This document shows, piece by piece, positions 1 through 6,850 of a stretch of DNA of 64,000 nucleotides (position 1 is its first letter; the number at the start of each line of letters is the position of its first letter). The notes under the pieces were generated by a model. It did not search any database. It saw only the letters and a program-made list of their open reading frames with translations, and was not told where the DNA came from. A program made the position numbers and the translations under genes. The DNA is from an uncultured Lachnospiraceae bacterium (lineage in GTDB: Bacteria > Bacillota > Clostridia > Lachnospirales > Lachnospiraceae): NCBI GenBank assembly GCA_910583615.1, contig CAJTXP010000003.1, positions 62,001 to 126,000 of the forward strand, read 5' to 3'.

Positions 1-260
1 CAAAGACGAACATTACCATGTGGAGTATCAGTTCCGCCGGATTTTTCCTGTGGTCACAGCTGTTCTCCATGGTGGTTTCCAATACCCAGACCATCACGCC
101 GGTGGTCTACATGTACCAGAATATCTTCGGCGCAGGCAACAGCATGACCGAGCGGAACGCCGGCATCGGCGCGGCGGTGGGCGTGCTCTTAAGCGTGTGC
201 GTGGTACTGATCTTTATCGTCTGCGACAAAGTTTTCAAAGACGATGACATCGAATTTTAA
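1..260 (+). CDS. carbohydrate ABC transporter permease, MalF/UgpA type (3' end only)
   Basis: The frame is open from the window edge (first full codon at base 3) to a stop at 258-260, so only the last 85 residues are present. They contain a hydrophobic segment, a loop with NTQTITPVVYMYQNIF, and a last membrane helix (GAAVGVLLSVCVVLIFIVCD) ending in a charged tail, as at the C-terminus of MalF-type inner-membrane permeases. The MalG-type partner starts 14 bases downstream, giving the usual permease pair of an importer for a sugar or oligosaccharide. The substrate-binding protein would be expected upstream, outside the window. Family assignment rests largely on context. Confidence 0.8.
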   Translation, partial: KTNITMWSISSAGFFLWSQLFSMVVSNTQTITPVVYMYQNIFGAGNSMTERNAGIGAAVGVLLSVCVVLIFIVCDKVFKDDDIEF

Positions 261-274
261 AGGAGGGAGTAAGG

Positions 275-1156
275 ATGGCAAAAGAAAAGAAAGTGCGTGA
301 ACGAGTCAACTGGCGCAGAGAGCTTCGTCTGGCTCCCGGTTATCTCATCCTGTCCCTGTGGGTGCTGTTCACCTTTATCCTGCTGGGCTGGGTGATCGGC
401 GCGAGCTTCTCCACATCCAAGGAGATCTTTTCCGGGACGGTCTTTCAGTTTGAGTCCGGATTTCATCTGGAAAATTACGCGAAGGCGTGGAATGCGTCCA
501 ACGTGTCGGTGTTCTTCATGAATTCGCTGTTCTATGCGGCCATATCCTGTGCGTTTCTGGTGCTGATCTGTGCGCCGGCGGCCTATGTACTGTCCCGCTT
601 TACCTTTGTGGGAAATAAACTGGTTCAGAACGGTTTTGTTGCGGCCATGGGCGTTCCGGCGACCATGATCGTGCTGCCGCTGTTCGGGCTGGTGGCAGGA
701 TGGAATATCCTGAACGTATCGCTGGCCAACCGGGCGGTGCTTATTTTCCTGTACGTGGGCATCAATGTACCCTATACGACGATCTTCCTTCTGACCTTCT
801 TCAGCAACCTTTCCAGGTCCTTTGAGGAGGCGGCAGCCATCGACGGATGCCCGCCCATGAAGACCTTCTGGAAGATCATGCTGCCCATGGCTCAGCCGGG
901 TATCATCACAGTGACGATATTCAACTTTATCAATGTATGGAACGAATACTTCATGTCCCTGATCTTTGCAAACTCCGACAAGGTCAAATCCGTGGCCATC
1001 GGACTGTATGGGATGATCAATTCCATGCGCTATACCGGAGACTATGCGGGAATGTTCGCGGCAGTGGTCATCGTATTTCTGCCTACCTTTCTCCTGTATG
1101 TGTTCCTGTCAGAGAAGATTATCGCCGGCGTTACCGGCGGCGGTGTGAAAGGTTAG
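275..1156 (+). CDS. carbohydrate ABC transporter permease, MalG type
   Basis: This 293-residue polytopic membrane protein is the second permease of a sugar importer. The first helix is near residues 18-43. A cytoplasmic EAA loop, the contact site for the ATPase, is visible as EEAAAIDGCPPMKTFWKIML around residues 188-207. The length is normal for MalG/LacG proteins. The start is preceded by a strong AAAGGAGGGAG ribosome-binding site, 14 bases after the previous stop, so the two permeases are co-translated. The next gene, an N-acetylhexosamine kinase homologue, suggests the cargo is a GlcNAc/GalNAc-containing sugar such as lacto-N-biose or galacto-N-biose from milk or mucin glycans. That substrate is inference from context. 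No ATPase gene is in view, as is common when a shared MsiK-type ATPase is used. Confidence 0.9.
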   Translation: MAKEKKVRERVNWRRELRLAPGYLILSLWVLFTFILLGWVIGASFSTSKEIFSGTVFQFESGFHLENYAKAWNASNVSVFFMNSLFYAAISCAFLVLICAPAAYVLSRFTFVGNKLVQNGFVAAMGVPATMIVLPLFGLVAGWNILNVSLANRAVLIFLYVGINVPYTTIFLLTFFSNLSRSFEEAAAIDGCPPMKTFWKIMLPMAQPGIITVTIFNFINVWNEYFMSLIFANSDKVKSVAIGLYGMINSMRYTGDYAGMFAAVVIVFLPTFLLYVFLSEKIIAGVTGGGVKG

Positions 1157-1165
1157 GAGGCCTGT

Positions 1166-2275
1166 ATGAGCAGAGAAAAATCGGAATTATTGCAGATCTC
1201 GGGGAGATTTGAGACGGAGGGGGAGCTTGAGAGCATTGCTCCCCATGGAAACGGACATATCAATGATACGTTCCTCCTGACCTGCCGGGGAGCATCCGGG
1301 GAACAGGTGAGATATATTCTTCAGAGGATGAACCATGAGGTGTTTAAGGACCCGGAGGGGCTGATGGAGAATATCGTCGGCGTGACCGCATTTTTACAGA
1401 AGAAGATCGCAGAGAACGGCGGAGACCCGGCGAGGGAGGCGCTGAATGTGATTCCGGTCCGGGACGGCGGGTCCTACTGGAAGGAAGAGGACGGCACCTT
1501 CTGGCGGATGTACCGGTTTGTGGAGGACGCGGTCAGCTATGACGTGGTGGAGCGTCCCGAAGATTTTTATGAGAGCGCAGTGGCATTCGGCCATTTTCAG
1601 AAGCTTCTGGCGGATTATCCGGCGGAAAGTCTTCATGAGACAATCCCGAATTTCCACAATACGGTGGACCGTCTGAACAATTTTAAGAAGGCGGTGGAGG
1701 CGGATGCGCTGCAGCGTGCCGCAGGGGTATCGGAAGAGATCTGGTTTGTGCTGGACAGGGAAGAGGATTGCCATGTACTCTGCGATATGCTGGCATCCGG
1801 AGAGATACCGCTTCGGGTTACGCATAATGATACGAAGCTGAATAACATTATGTTGGACCAGGTTACCAGAAAAGGAATCTGCGTCATCGACCTGGATACA
1901 GTCATGCCCGGCTCGGCCCTGTATGATTATGGGGATTCTATCCGTTTCGGTGCAAATACCGGGGCGGAGGATGAGAAAGACCTGTCGAAGGTATCCTGCG
2001 ACCTGGAGCTGTTCGCCCTGTATACGAAGGGCTTTATCGAGGGCTGCGGCGGTTCCCTGACGGAGAAGGAAATTCTGATGCTTCCCATGGGCGCCAAACT
2101 CATGACGCTGGAGTGCGGCATGCGGTTCCTGACCGATTATCTGGAAGGGGATCATTATTTCAAGATCCACCGCCCGGAACACAATCTGGACCGCTGCAGG
2201 ACCCAGTTCCGCATGGTAAAGGATATGGAAGACAAGTGGGGACAGATGCAGGCGATTGCAGAGCATTATTTATAA
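1166..2275 (+). CDS. nahK: N-acetylhexosamine 1-kinase (NahK-like, APH-fold kinase)
   Basis: The 369-residue protein should phosphorylate the anomeric hydroxyl of GlcNAc/GalNAc with ATP, feeding the lacto-N-biose/galacto-N-biose pathway. It has the aminoglycoside-phosphotransferase fold: an N-terminal HINDTF segment, the Brenner-type catalytic motif VTHNDTKLNNIM (about residues 214-225), and the metal-binding VIDLDTVMPGSALYDYGDSI that follows. The tail TLECGMRFLTDYLEGDHYF matches my memory of bifidobacterial NahK closely. Its ribosome-binding site TAGGAGG overlaps the stop of the permease gene 9 bases upstream, so it belongs to the transport operon. The family is confident; the exact sugar is inferred. 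Confidence 0.85.
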   Translation: MSREKSELLQISGRFETEGELESIAPHGNGHINDTFLLTCRGASGEQVRYILQRMNHEVFKDPEGLMENIVGVTAFLQKKIAENGGDPAREALNVIPVRDGGSYWKEEDGTFWRMYRFVEDAVSYDVVERPEDFYESAVAFGHFQKLLADYPAESLHETIPNFHNTVDRLNNFKKAVEADALQRAAGVSEEIWFVLDREEDCHVLCDMLASGEIPLRVTHNDTKLNNIMLDQVTRKGICVIDLDTVMPGSALYDYGDSIRFGANTGAEDEKDLSKVSCDLELFALYTKGFIEGCGGSLTEKEILMLPMGAKLMTLECGMRFLTDYLEGDHYFKIHRPEHNLDRCRTQFRMVKDMEDKWGQMQAIAEHYL

Positions 2276-2309
2276 ATACAGGTTACTGACTGCCATGTAA
2301 ACGATACAG

Positions 2310-2351
2310 CCGGAGCGCCTGATCACCTTTCGGGATGATCAGGCGCTCCGG
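2310..2351. terminator. convergent hairpin terminator
   Basis: A perfect 16-bp stem (2310-2325 with 2336-2351) closes a 10-base loop between the nahK stop and the stop of the minus-strand gene at 2358. There is no long T tract on either side, but its place between convergent genes fits a bidirectional terminator. Confidence 0.75.
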
Positions 2352-2357
2352 CGCTGT

Positions 2358-2858
2358 TTATAGAAAATCAAGGCGAGTAAGATCCTGCTTTTCTACAGAT
2401 GGCTGGCGGTCGTCAGCAATATCAAAGTCTTTATTCTCACACATAAAATCAAGAGAAAGCGTTTCAATATAATTCGGATTGAGGCAGCTTCGGATGCCTG
2501 CATTAGGGCAGTCGCTGCAGTTGTGGAAACTGAGACAAAAAACAGGCTCACCGTTTTTTTCGTATCCGAGGATACAGTTGCTTTCCCGTATTTTGGACAG
2601 TTCCGCTGCAATTTCTTCCTGGAACTCCTGCATGTATACGGCATATTTGGACTCGTCAATTGCCATAAAGCCAATTTCAAATTGGAAACCATCGATCTGT
2701 ACAGAAGTCAGATTGTCTGGAATATAATCGCCCATTCTAAGCTCTATGACATCCGTTCGGAACGGAACCAGTGCTTTGCCTTTTGCCAAAGGCCTGCCGT
2801 CAAAACTGTTGAGGTTGCAGTAATACTGTGTGTTGTTGAATTCTCTTTTCTTTGTCAT
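2358..2858 (-). CDS. unknown soluble protein with Cys cluster
   Basis: I do not recognise this 166-residue protein. It has no signal peptide or membrane helix. Its one striking motif is HNCSDCPNAGIRSCLNP (about residues 112-128), with Cys at spacing C-x2-C-x6-C, which could bind a metal. The N-terminus starts MTKKREFNNTQYYCNLNSFD and is preceded on the minus strand by a good ribosome-binding site (AAGGAGGAATC). The gene stands alone, converging on nahK and diverging from the restriction operon, so it sits at the edge of the accessory island. Coding appears real: the length is uninterrupted, the ribosome-binding site is strong, and the composition is ordinary. Confidence 0.7.
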   Translation of the reverse strand: MTKKREFNNTQYYCNLNSFDGRPLAKGKALVPFRTDVIELRMGDYIPDNLTSVQIDGFQFEIGFMAIDESKYAVYMQEFQEEIAAELSKIRESNCILGYEKNGEPVFCLSFHNCSDCPNAGIRSCLNPNYIETLSLDFMCENKDFDIADDRQPSVEKQDLTRLDFL

Positions 2859-2875
2859 GTAAGATTCCTCCTTGT

Positions 2876-3156
2876 CTTGTAGTGGCCAGTTTATTCAGTA
2901 TAACGGGTCTTATTTTATTGGCTACATTCATTTTGCAGCGTTCAGTTATCGGTTTAGTCCGTTCTGGATTGCTGCAAGATAAGATGGCGGACCGATCGGC
3001 AGTCCGGACTGTTATTTTCGGATGATGTAAGTGTATCAAAAGTGGTTAGAATAAGCTAACGCGCAGTTTGAATGCCAATATTCTTGACTCTGGTTTCAAA
3101 AATCGGTTTTAAAATGCAAATATTCATGGTAGAATGAATGTATTCACAGAAGAATA
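2876..3156 (+). promoter_or_regulatory. 281-bp divergent intergenic region with candidate promoter for the restriction operon
   Basis: No gene is seen here. A candidate extended -10 (TGGTAGAAT, hexamer 3130-3135) lies upstream of the leader gene. A TTGACT at 3084-3089 is the only -35-like hexamer, and it is better spaced for a TTTTAA at about 3107. The heptamer AATATTC occurs at 3077-3083 and 3119-3125, and its inverse GAATATT at 3152-3158, so the promoter is bracketed by repeated half-sites that could be operators. This is pattern evidence only. Confidence 0.35.
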
Positions 3157-3651
3157 TTGTTGATCGTTAAGGGGCGGCTAGGGGATGCGGGTAAGATAAA
3201 TGACAGAGAAGGAAAAAATGATGATAGGGCAGCGGCTGGCAGAGCTGTTTGCCGGGGAAACATAAAATGTCACAGCGAATCAGAAAAAGAGACACTTGCA
3301 GGAAGAAAAGCATCGGATGAAGAGCAGAAGGAAGAACCGCATAAGCCGGAATATGATTCGGACTATATAAAAATCAATGATCGGCTGTTATCGTATCTGT
3401 TCCGAAGGAGAATGAATACGGAGGCAACGGATCCGGATCTTATGGAGTTGTGGAGAGAAAATAATCTGCCGAATTTCGGCAGGTTAAGGGTGATTGACAA
3501 CACCGGCAATATGGAAGCGGCCCTGGATGCGAAAGGCTGGGCCAGATTCCGTGATGGCGACTGGATTGATCATATGGAAGAAATTTTAAAGATGACTGAA
3601 GAAGAAAGAGCGGAATGGATCGAACAACAAAGAAAAGAAGGAAAAAGATAA
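3157..3651 (+). CDS. unknown protein preceding hsdM (start uncertain)
   Basis: The frame ends in the TAATG overlap with hsdM, so it is translationally coupled to the methylase. From about base 3280 onward the protein looks real: a charged linker (Lys/Glu/Asp-rich), then YIKINDRLLSYLFRRRMN and GWARFRDGDWIDHMEEILKM, and a highly charged helical C-terminus. The first 40 codons, after a TTG start at 3157, look non-native (KINDREGKNDDRAAAGRAV), and no good ATG is available. The true start may therefore be in another frame (see 3200-3265) or the gene may carry a frameshift. I do not recognise the family. Confidence 0.5.
   Translation: MLIVKGRLGDAGKINDREGKNDDRAAAGRAVCRGNIKCHSESEKETLAGRKASDEEQKEEPHKPEYDSDYIKINDRLLSYLFRRRMNTEATDPDLMELWRENNLPNFGRLRVIDNTGNMEAALDAKGWARFRDGDWIDHMEEILKMTEEERAEWIEQQRKEGKR
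3200..3265 (+). CDS. possible 21-residue leader peptide or detached N-terminus
   Basis: A short frame, MTEKEKMMIGQRLAELFAGE plus one Thr, runs from ATG 3200 to TAA 3263-3265. Its composition (Lys/Glu start, amphipathic IGQRLAELF) looks like a genuine protein start. The overlapping longer frame through the same bases reads like noise. It may be a uORF, or the true N-terminus of the next gene separated by a frameshift near 3260-3290. Confidence 0.25.
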   Translation: MTEKEKMMIGQRLAELFAGET

Positions 3652-5162
3652 TGGCAGAGAAGAACACCGCAGATATTGGATTTGAAAAAGAAATATGGGA
3701 TGCGGCATGTGTGCTTAGAGGAAATATGGACGCCTCCGAATATAAGAATGTCATATTGGGATTAATTTTCTTAAAATATATTTCCGACAGCTTTGATGAG
3801 AAATATCAGGAACTCAGGGAAGAAGGAGCCGGTTTTGAAGAGGACAGAGACGAATATGAAGCGGAAAATATCTTCTATGTGCCGGCCGGCGCCAGATGGA
3901 ACGATATTGCAGAAGTGGCACACCAACCGGAGATCGGGAAAATCATAGATCAGGCAATGACCGCCATTGAATCAGAAAACAAAAAGCTGAAAGGTATTCT
4001 CCCCAAAAATTTTGCCAGAGAAGAGCTGGATAAAAGAAGGCTGGGCGAAGTAGTTGATTTGTTTACCAATATTAAAATGGCGGATGGGACGGATGAAAAA
4101 GACCTGCTCGGCAGAACATATGAATACTGTCTGCGGAATTTTGCGGAGCAGGAAGGTAAGAATGCCGGCCAGTTTTATACGCCGTCCTGTGTTGTAAGAA
4201 CCCTGGTTGAGATTTTGCAGCCGTTCAATGGCAGAGTCTATGATCCCTGCTGCGGCGCCGGTGGAATGTTTGTTCAGTCCGCCGCATTTATCAGAAATCA
4301 TCAGGGTAATATCAATCATATTTCTGTATATGGGCAGGAATCCAATCCTACCACCTGGAAAATGGCGAAGATGAATCTGGCAATCCGCGGTATTGACTGT
4401 AATCTGGGAGAGATACCCGAAGATACTTTTTTGAATGACCAGCATCCGAATATGAGAGCCGATTATATCTTGGCCAATCCGCCGTTCAACCTGACCCCTT
4501 GGGGAGCGGATAAGTTAAAGGAAGATATCCGTTGGAAGTATGGAACACCTCCAGCCAGCAATGCCAACTTTGCGTGGATTCAGCATATGATCTGGCACCT
4601 GGCGCCGGAAGGCAGGCTGGGCCTGGTGCTGGCGAATGGTTCTCTTTCGTCCATGCAGGGCGGAGAAGGAAAAATCAGGGAAAATATAGTGAAAGCAGAC
4701 CTGATTGACTGCATCATCTCCATGCCTCCGCAGCTGTTCTACACGACACAGATTCCCGTATGCCTGTGGATCATCAATAAGAAAAAATCGAATCCCGGCA
4801 AGACTTTATTTATCGATGCGAAAAATATGGGTGTGATGGTTACCCGTAAACTCCGGGAACTTACCAGCGGAGAGGACGGCGATATTGCAAAAATCGCCAA
4901 TACTTATAAAGCATATACCAAAGGCACTCTGGAAAATCGACAAGGATACTGTGCGGTTGTTTCGATGGACGATATCCTGAAACAGGATTGCATCCTGACG
5001 CCGGGGCGCTATGTCGGATATGAAGAAAAAGAAGAGGATGGAGAAGCCTTCGGAGAGAAAATGTCCCGTCTGACATCGGAACTGTCCATACTGTTTGCAA
5101 AGTCCCATGAGCTGGAAGACGAGATCAGGAGAAAGCTGGGGGCGATTGGGTATGAGATATAA
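3651..5162 (+). CDS. hsdM: type I restriction-modification system, DNA methyltransferase subunit HsdM
   Basis: This N6-adenine methyltransferase subunit has about 503 residues. It begins with the helical HsdM_N domain (IGFEKEIWDAACVLRGNMD... LKYISDSFDEKY). The SAM-binding loop is DPCCGAGGMF (about residue 197) and the catalytic motif IV is NPPF (about residue 276). Length and motif order are standard. I chose ATG 3651 rather than the in-frame ATG at 3615 because MAEKNTADIGFEKEIWDA matches the family start, a purine-rich ribosome-binding site precedes it, and the TAATG overlap couples it to the preceding gene. With HsdS it forms the methylase; with HsdR it forms the restriction complex. Confidence 0.97.
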   Translation: MAEKNTADIGFEKEIWDAACVLRGNMDASEYKNVILGLIFLKYISDSFDEKYQELREEGAGFEEDRDEYEAENIFYVPAGARWNDIAEVAHQPEIGKIIDQAMTAIESENKKLKGILPKNFAREELDKRRLGEVVDLFTNIKMADGTDEKDLLGRTYEYCLRNFAEQEGKNAGQFYTPSCVVRTLVEILQPFNGRVYDPCCGAGGMFVQSAAFIRNHQGNINHISVYGQESNPTTWKMAKMNLAIRGIDCNLGEIPEDTFLNDQHPNMRADYILANPPFNLTPWGADKLKEDIRWKYGTPPASNANFAWIQHMIWHLAPEGRLGLVLANGSLSSMQGGEGKIRENIVKADLIDCIISMPPQLFYTTQIPVCLWIINKKKSNPGKTLFIDAKNMGVMVTRKLRELTSGEDGDIAKIANTYKAYTKGTLENRQGYCAVVSMDDILKQDCILTPGRYVGYEEKEEDGEAFGEKMSRLTSELSILFAKSHELEDEIRRKLGAIGYEI

Positions 5163-5199
5163 TTCAACATTTCAATGACATTGGAGAGGAAATAATAAG

Positions 5200-5502
5200 A
5201 TGAATGACAAAGTATTCACATTAGAAGATATTGTAAACTTGGTAAAACCGGTTGCTATAAAATATGGGGTAAAGGAGATCTATTTGTTTGGATCTTATGC
5301 AAGAGGGGAGGCTGATCGGGATAGTGATTTGGATTTTCTGGTATGCTGCGGAGAAAAGTTCAAGTTTACAATGATTTTTGTTCTTGCAGAAGAACTGCGT
5401 GAGGTGTTGAAAAAGGACGTGGACGTATTTGAAATTAGTGAGATTAATGAGGGCAGTGATTTTTATAATGCAATCATGAAAGAGAGGTTGTTGGTAGCAT
5501 GA
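5200..5502 (+). CDS. MNT-type nucleotidyltransferase domain protein (antitoxin-like)
   Basis: A 100-residue minimal nucleotidyltransferase of the DNA polymerase beta superfamily. The signature GSYARGEADRDSDLDFLV (residues 30-47) carries the GS and the two catalytic Asp residues of the DxD motif. Such proteins usually pair with a HEPN toxin (MntA/HepT), AMPylating it. Here no HEPN gene is adjacent: the stop overlaps the hsdS start (ATGA, 5499-5502), so it lies inside the restriction operon between hsdM and hsdS. A GGAGAGGAAA ribosome-binding site precedes the start. Domain is confident; role in the R-M operon is unknown. Confidence 0.9.
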   Translation: MNDKVFTLEDIVNLVKPVAIKYGVKEIYLFGSYARGEADRDSDLDFLVCCGEKFKFTMIFVLAEELREVLKKDVDVFEISEINEGSDFYNAIMKERLLVA

Positions 5503-6659
5503 TTGCGGGCTGGAAAGAATATACAGTGGCTGATGTGATTTCTACAGTTATTGATTATAGAGGCAAGACTCCTAAAAAGTTGGGCGGAGATTGGAGCGAT
5601 TCAGGATACAGGGCATTATCTGCCAAAAATATTAAAATGGGTAAAATAGTTCAACTTGATAGTATCAGATATGTTTCAGAAGAAATGTACAGATGTTGGA
5701 TGAAAGAAGAAGTTCAAAAGGGAGATATTCTTATAACTTCGGAAGCTCCGTTTGGTCAGATTTATTATTGGGACAGTGATGAAAAAATTGTTTTAAGTCA
5801 AAGGTTGTTTGCTGTACGAGTAAATGAATCGTTTTATCCAAAATATATTTATTTTTATATGACATCTTCATTTTTTCAAGCAGAACTGGATGGCAGAGCA
5901 ACAGGAACAACTGTTGTAGGATTGCGACAACCTGAATTATTGAAATGTAAAATCTTTGCACCAGAATACCAGGAGCAAAAAAGGATAGCAGATATTTTGT
6001 GGTGTTTAGAACAAAAAGTAAATAACAATGAGGCAATAAACGAGAATTTACTTCAACAGGCACAGGCTATTTTCAAAGATCGATTCTTAATCAATGTTGA
6101 TATGCCTGATAATTGGAAATGTATGACACTTGGCGATGTTTCTGAAATGAGTGCTGGTGGTGACAAGCCTAAAATAATCTCAAATCAAAAAACCGAAGAA
6201 TGCCAATATCCCATCTACGCAAATGGAATCAGTGATGAGGGGCTTTACGGATTTACGACTCATTATAAAATCAGCGCAGAAAGTGTAACCGTCTCTGCAA
6301 GGGGAACAATCGGGTTTGTGTGCCTTCGGCATTTGCCCTATACACCGATTGTTCGCTTGGTAACTCTTGTACCTCACCAAAGTATAATATCTGCCCAATA
6401 TTTGTTTTTATGGTTAAAAAGCATACCGATCCACGGAACGGGTACAACTCAGCAACAACTTACCGTTCCCGACTTCCGCAAAACGGAAATCATTATACCA
6501 ACAAAAGCAGAAATGATAGCATTTACCGAAACAGTAGCTCCTTTATTTCAGCAAATGTGGTCGAATCAAGATGAAAACGCCAAACTTGCTGAACTACGAA
6601 ATGCATTATTACCTCGATTGATGTCCGGCGAGCTTGATGTCTCAGACATCGACATTTAA
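5499..6659 (+). CDS. hsdS: type I restriction-modification system, specificity subunit HsdS
   Basis: The 386-residue subunit has the expected two target-recognition domains. The first spans about residues 5-150 (YRALSAKNIKMGKI, GDILITSEAPFGQI, VVGLRQPELLKCKIFAP). A conserved helix follows (EQKRIADILWCLEQKVNNNEAINENLLQQAQAIF in two halves). The second domain spans about residues 205-345 (VTVSARGTIGFV, TQQQLTVPDFRKTEIIIP). The protein ends in a helix, LAELRNALLPRLMSGELDV. It reads the bipartite DNA target for both methylation and cleavage. The region is visibly richer in A+T than hsdM or hsdR, consistent with exchange of specificity genes. Its start overlaps the nucleotidyltransferase stop. Confidence 0.96.
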   Translation: MIAGWKEYTVADVISTVIDYRGKTPKKLGGDWSDSGYRALSAKNIKMGKIVQLDSIRYVSEEMYRCWMKEEVQKGDILITSEAPFGQIYYWDSDEKIVLSQRLFAVRVNESFYPKYIYFYMTSSFFQAELDGRATGTTVVGLRQPELLKCKIFAPEYQEQKRIADILWCLEQKVNNNEAINENLLQQAQAIFKDRFLINVDMPDNWKCMTLGDVSEMSAGGDKPKIISNQKTEECQYPIYANGISDEGLYGFTTHYKISAESVTVSARGTIGFVCLRHLPYTPIVRLVTLVPHQSIISAQYLFLWLKSIPIHGTGTTQQQLTVPDFRKTEIIIPTKAEMIAFTETVAPLFQQMWSNQDENAKLAELRNALLPRLMSGELDVSDIDI

Positions 6660-6850
6660 GCCACCCATAGACTCGAAAACTGCTTCGCAGCTTCCTCGTT
6701 ACCGCCGCAACCTATTTTCTCCGCATATTTCCATTCTTGATGCGGCGGTAAATTCTCGTTTATCTGCTCATACATACAAATTTGGATGCGATCAGGCTGC
6801 CAATCAACCGGATCATTATACCCAAGATACGAAAGGAAGAAAAGATGAGA
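6656..6850 (-). pseudogene. 3' fragment of an unidentified gene, minus strand
   Basis: Between hsdS and hsdR the minus strand holds an open stretch of 64 codons closed by TAA at 6658-6656. It reads like a real protein C-terminus: LGYNDPVDWQPDRIQICMYE, then QINENLPPHQEWKYAEKIGC, then GGNEEAAKQFSSLWVA. An in-frame TGA at 6853-6851 and the hsdR start cut it off upstream, and there is no start with a ribosome-binding site except an internal Met at codon 26. The natural residue mix (Trp, Tyr, Pro, His) and the lack of low complexity argue for a remnant of a displaced gene. I do not recognise the family. Confidence 0.55.
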
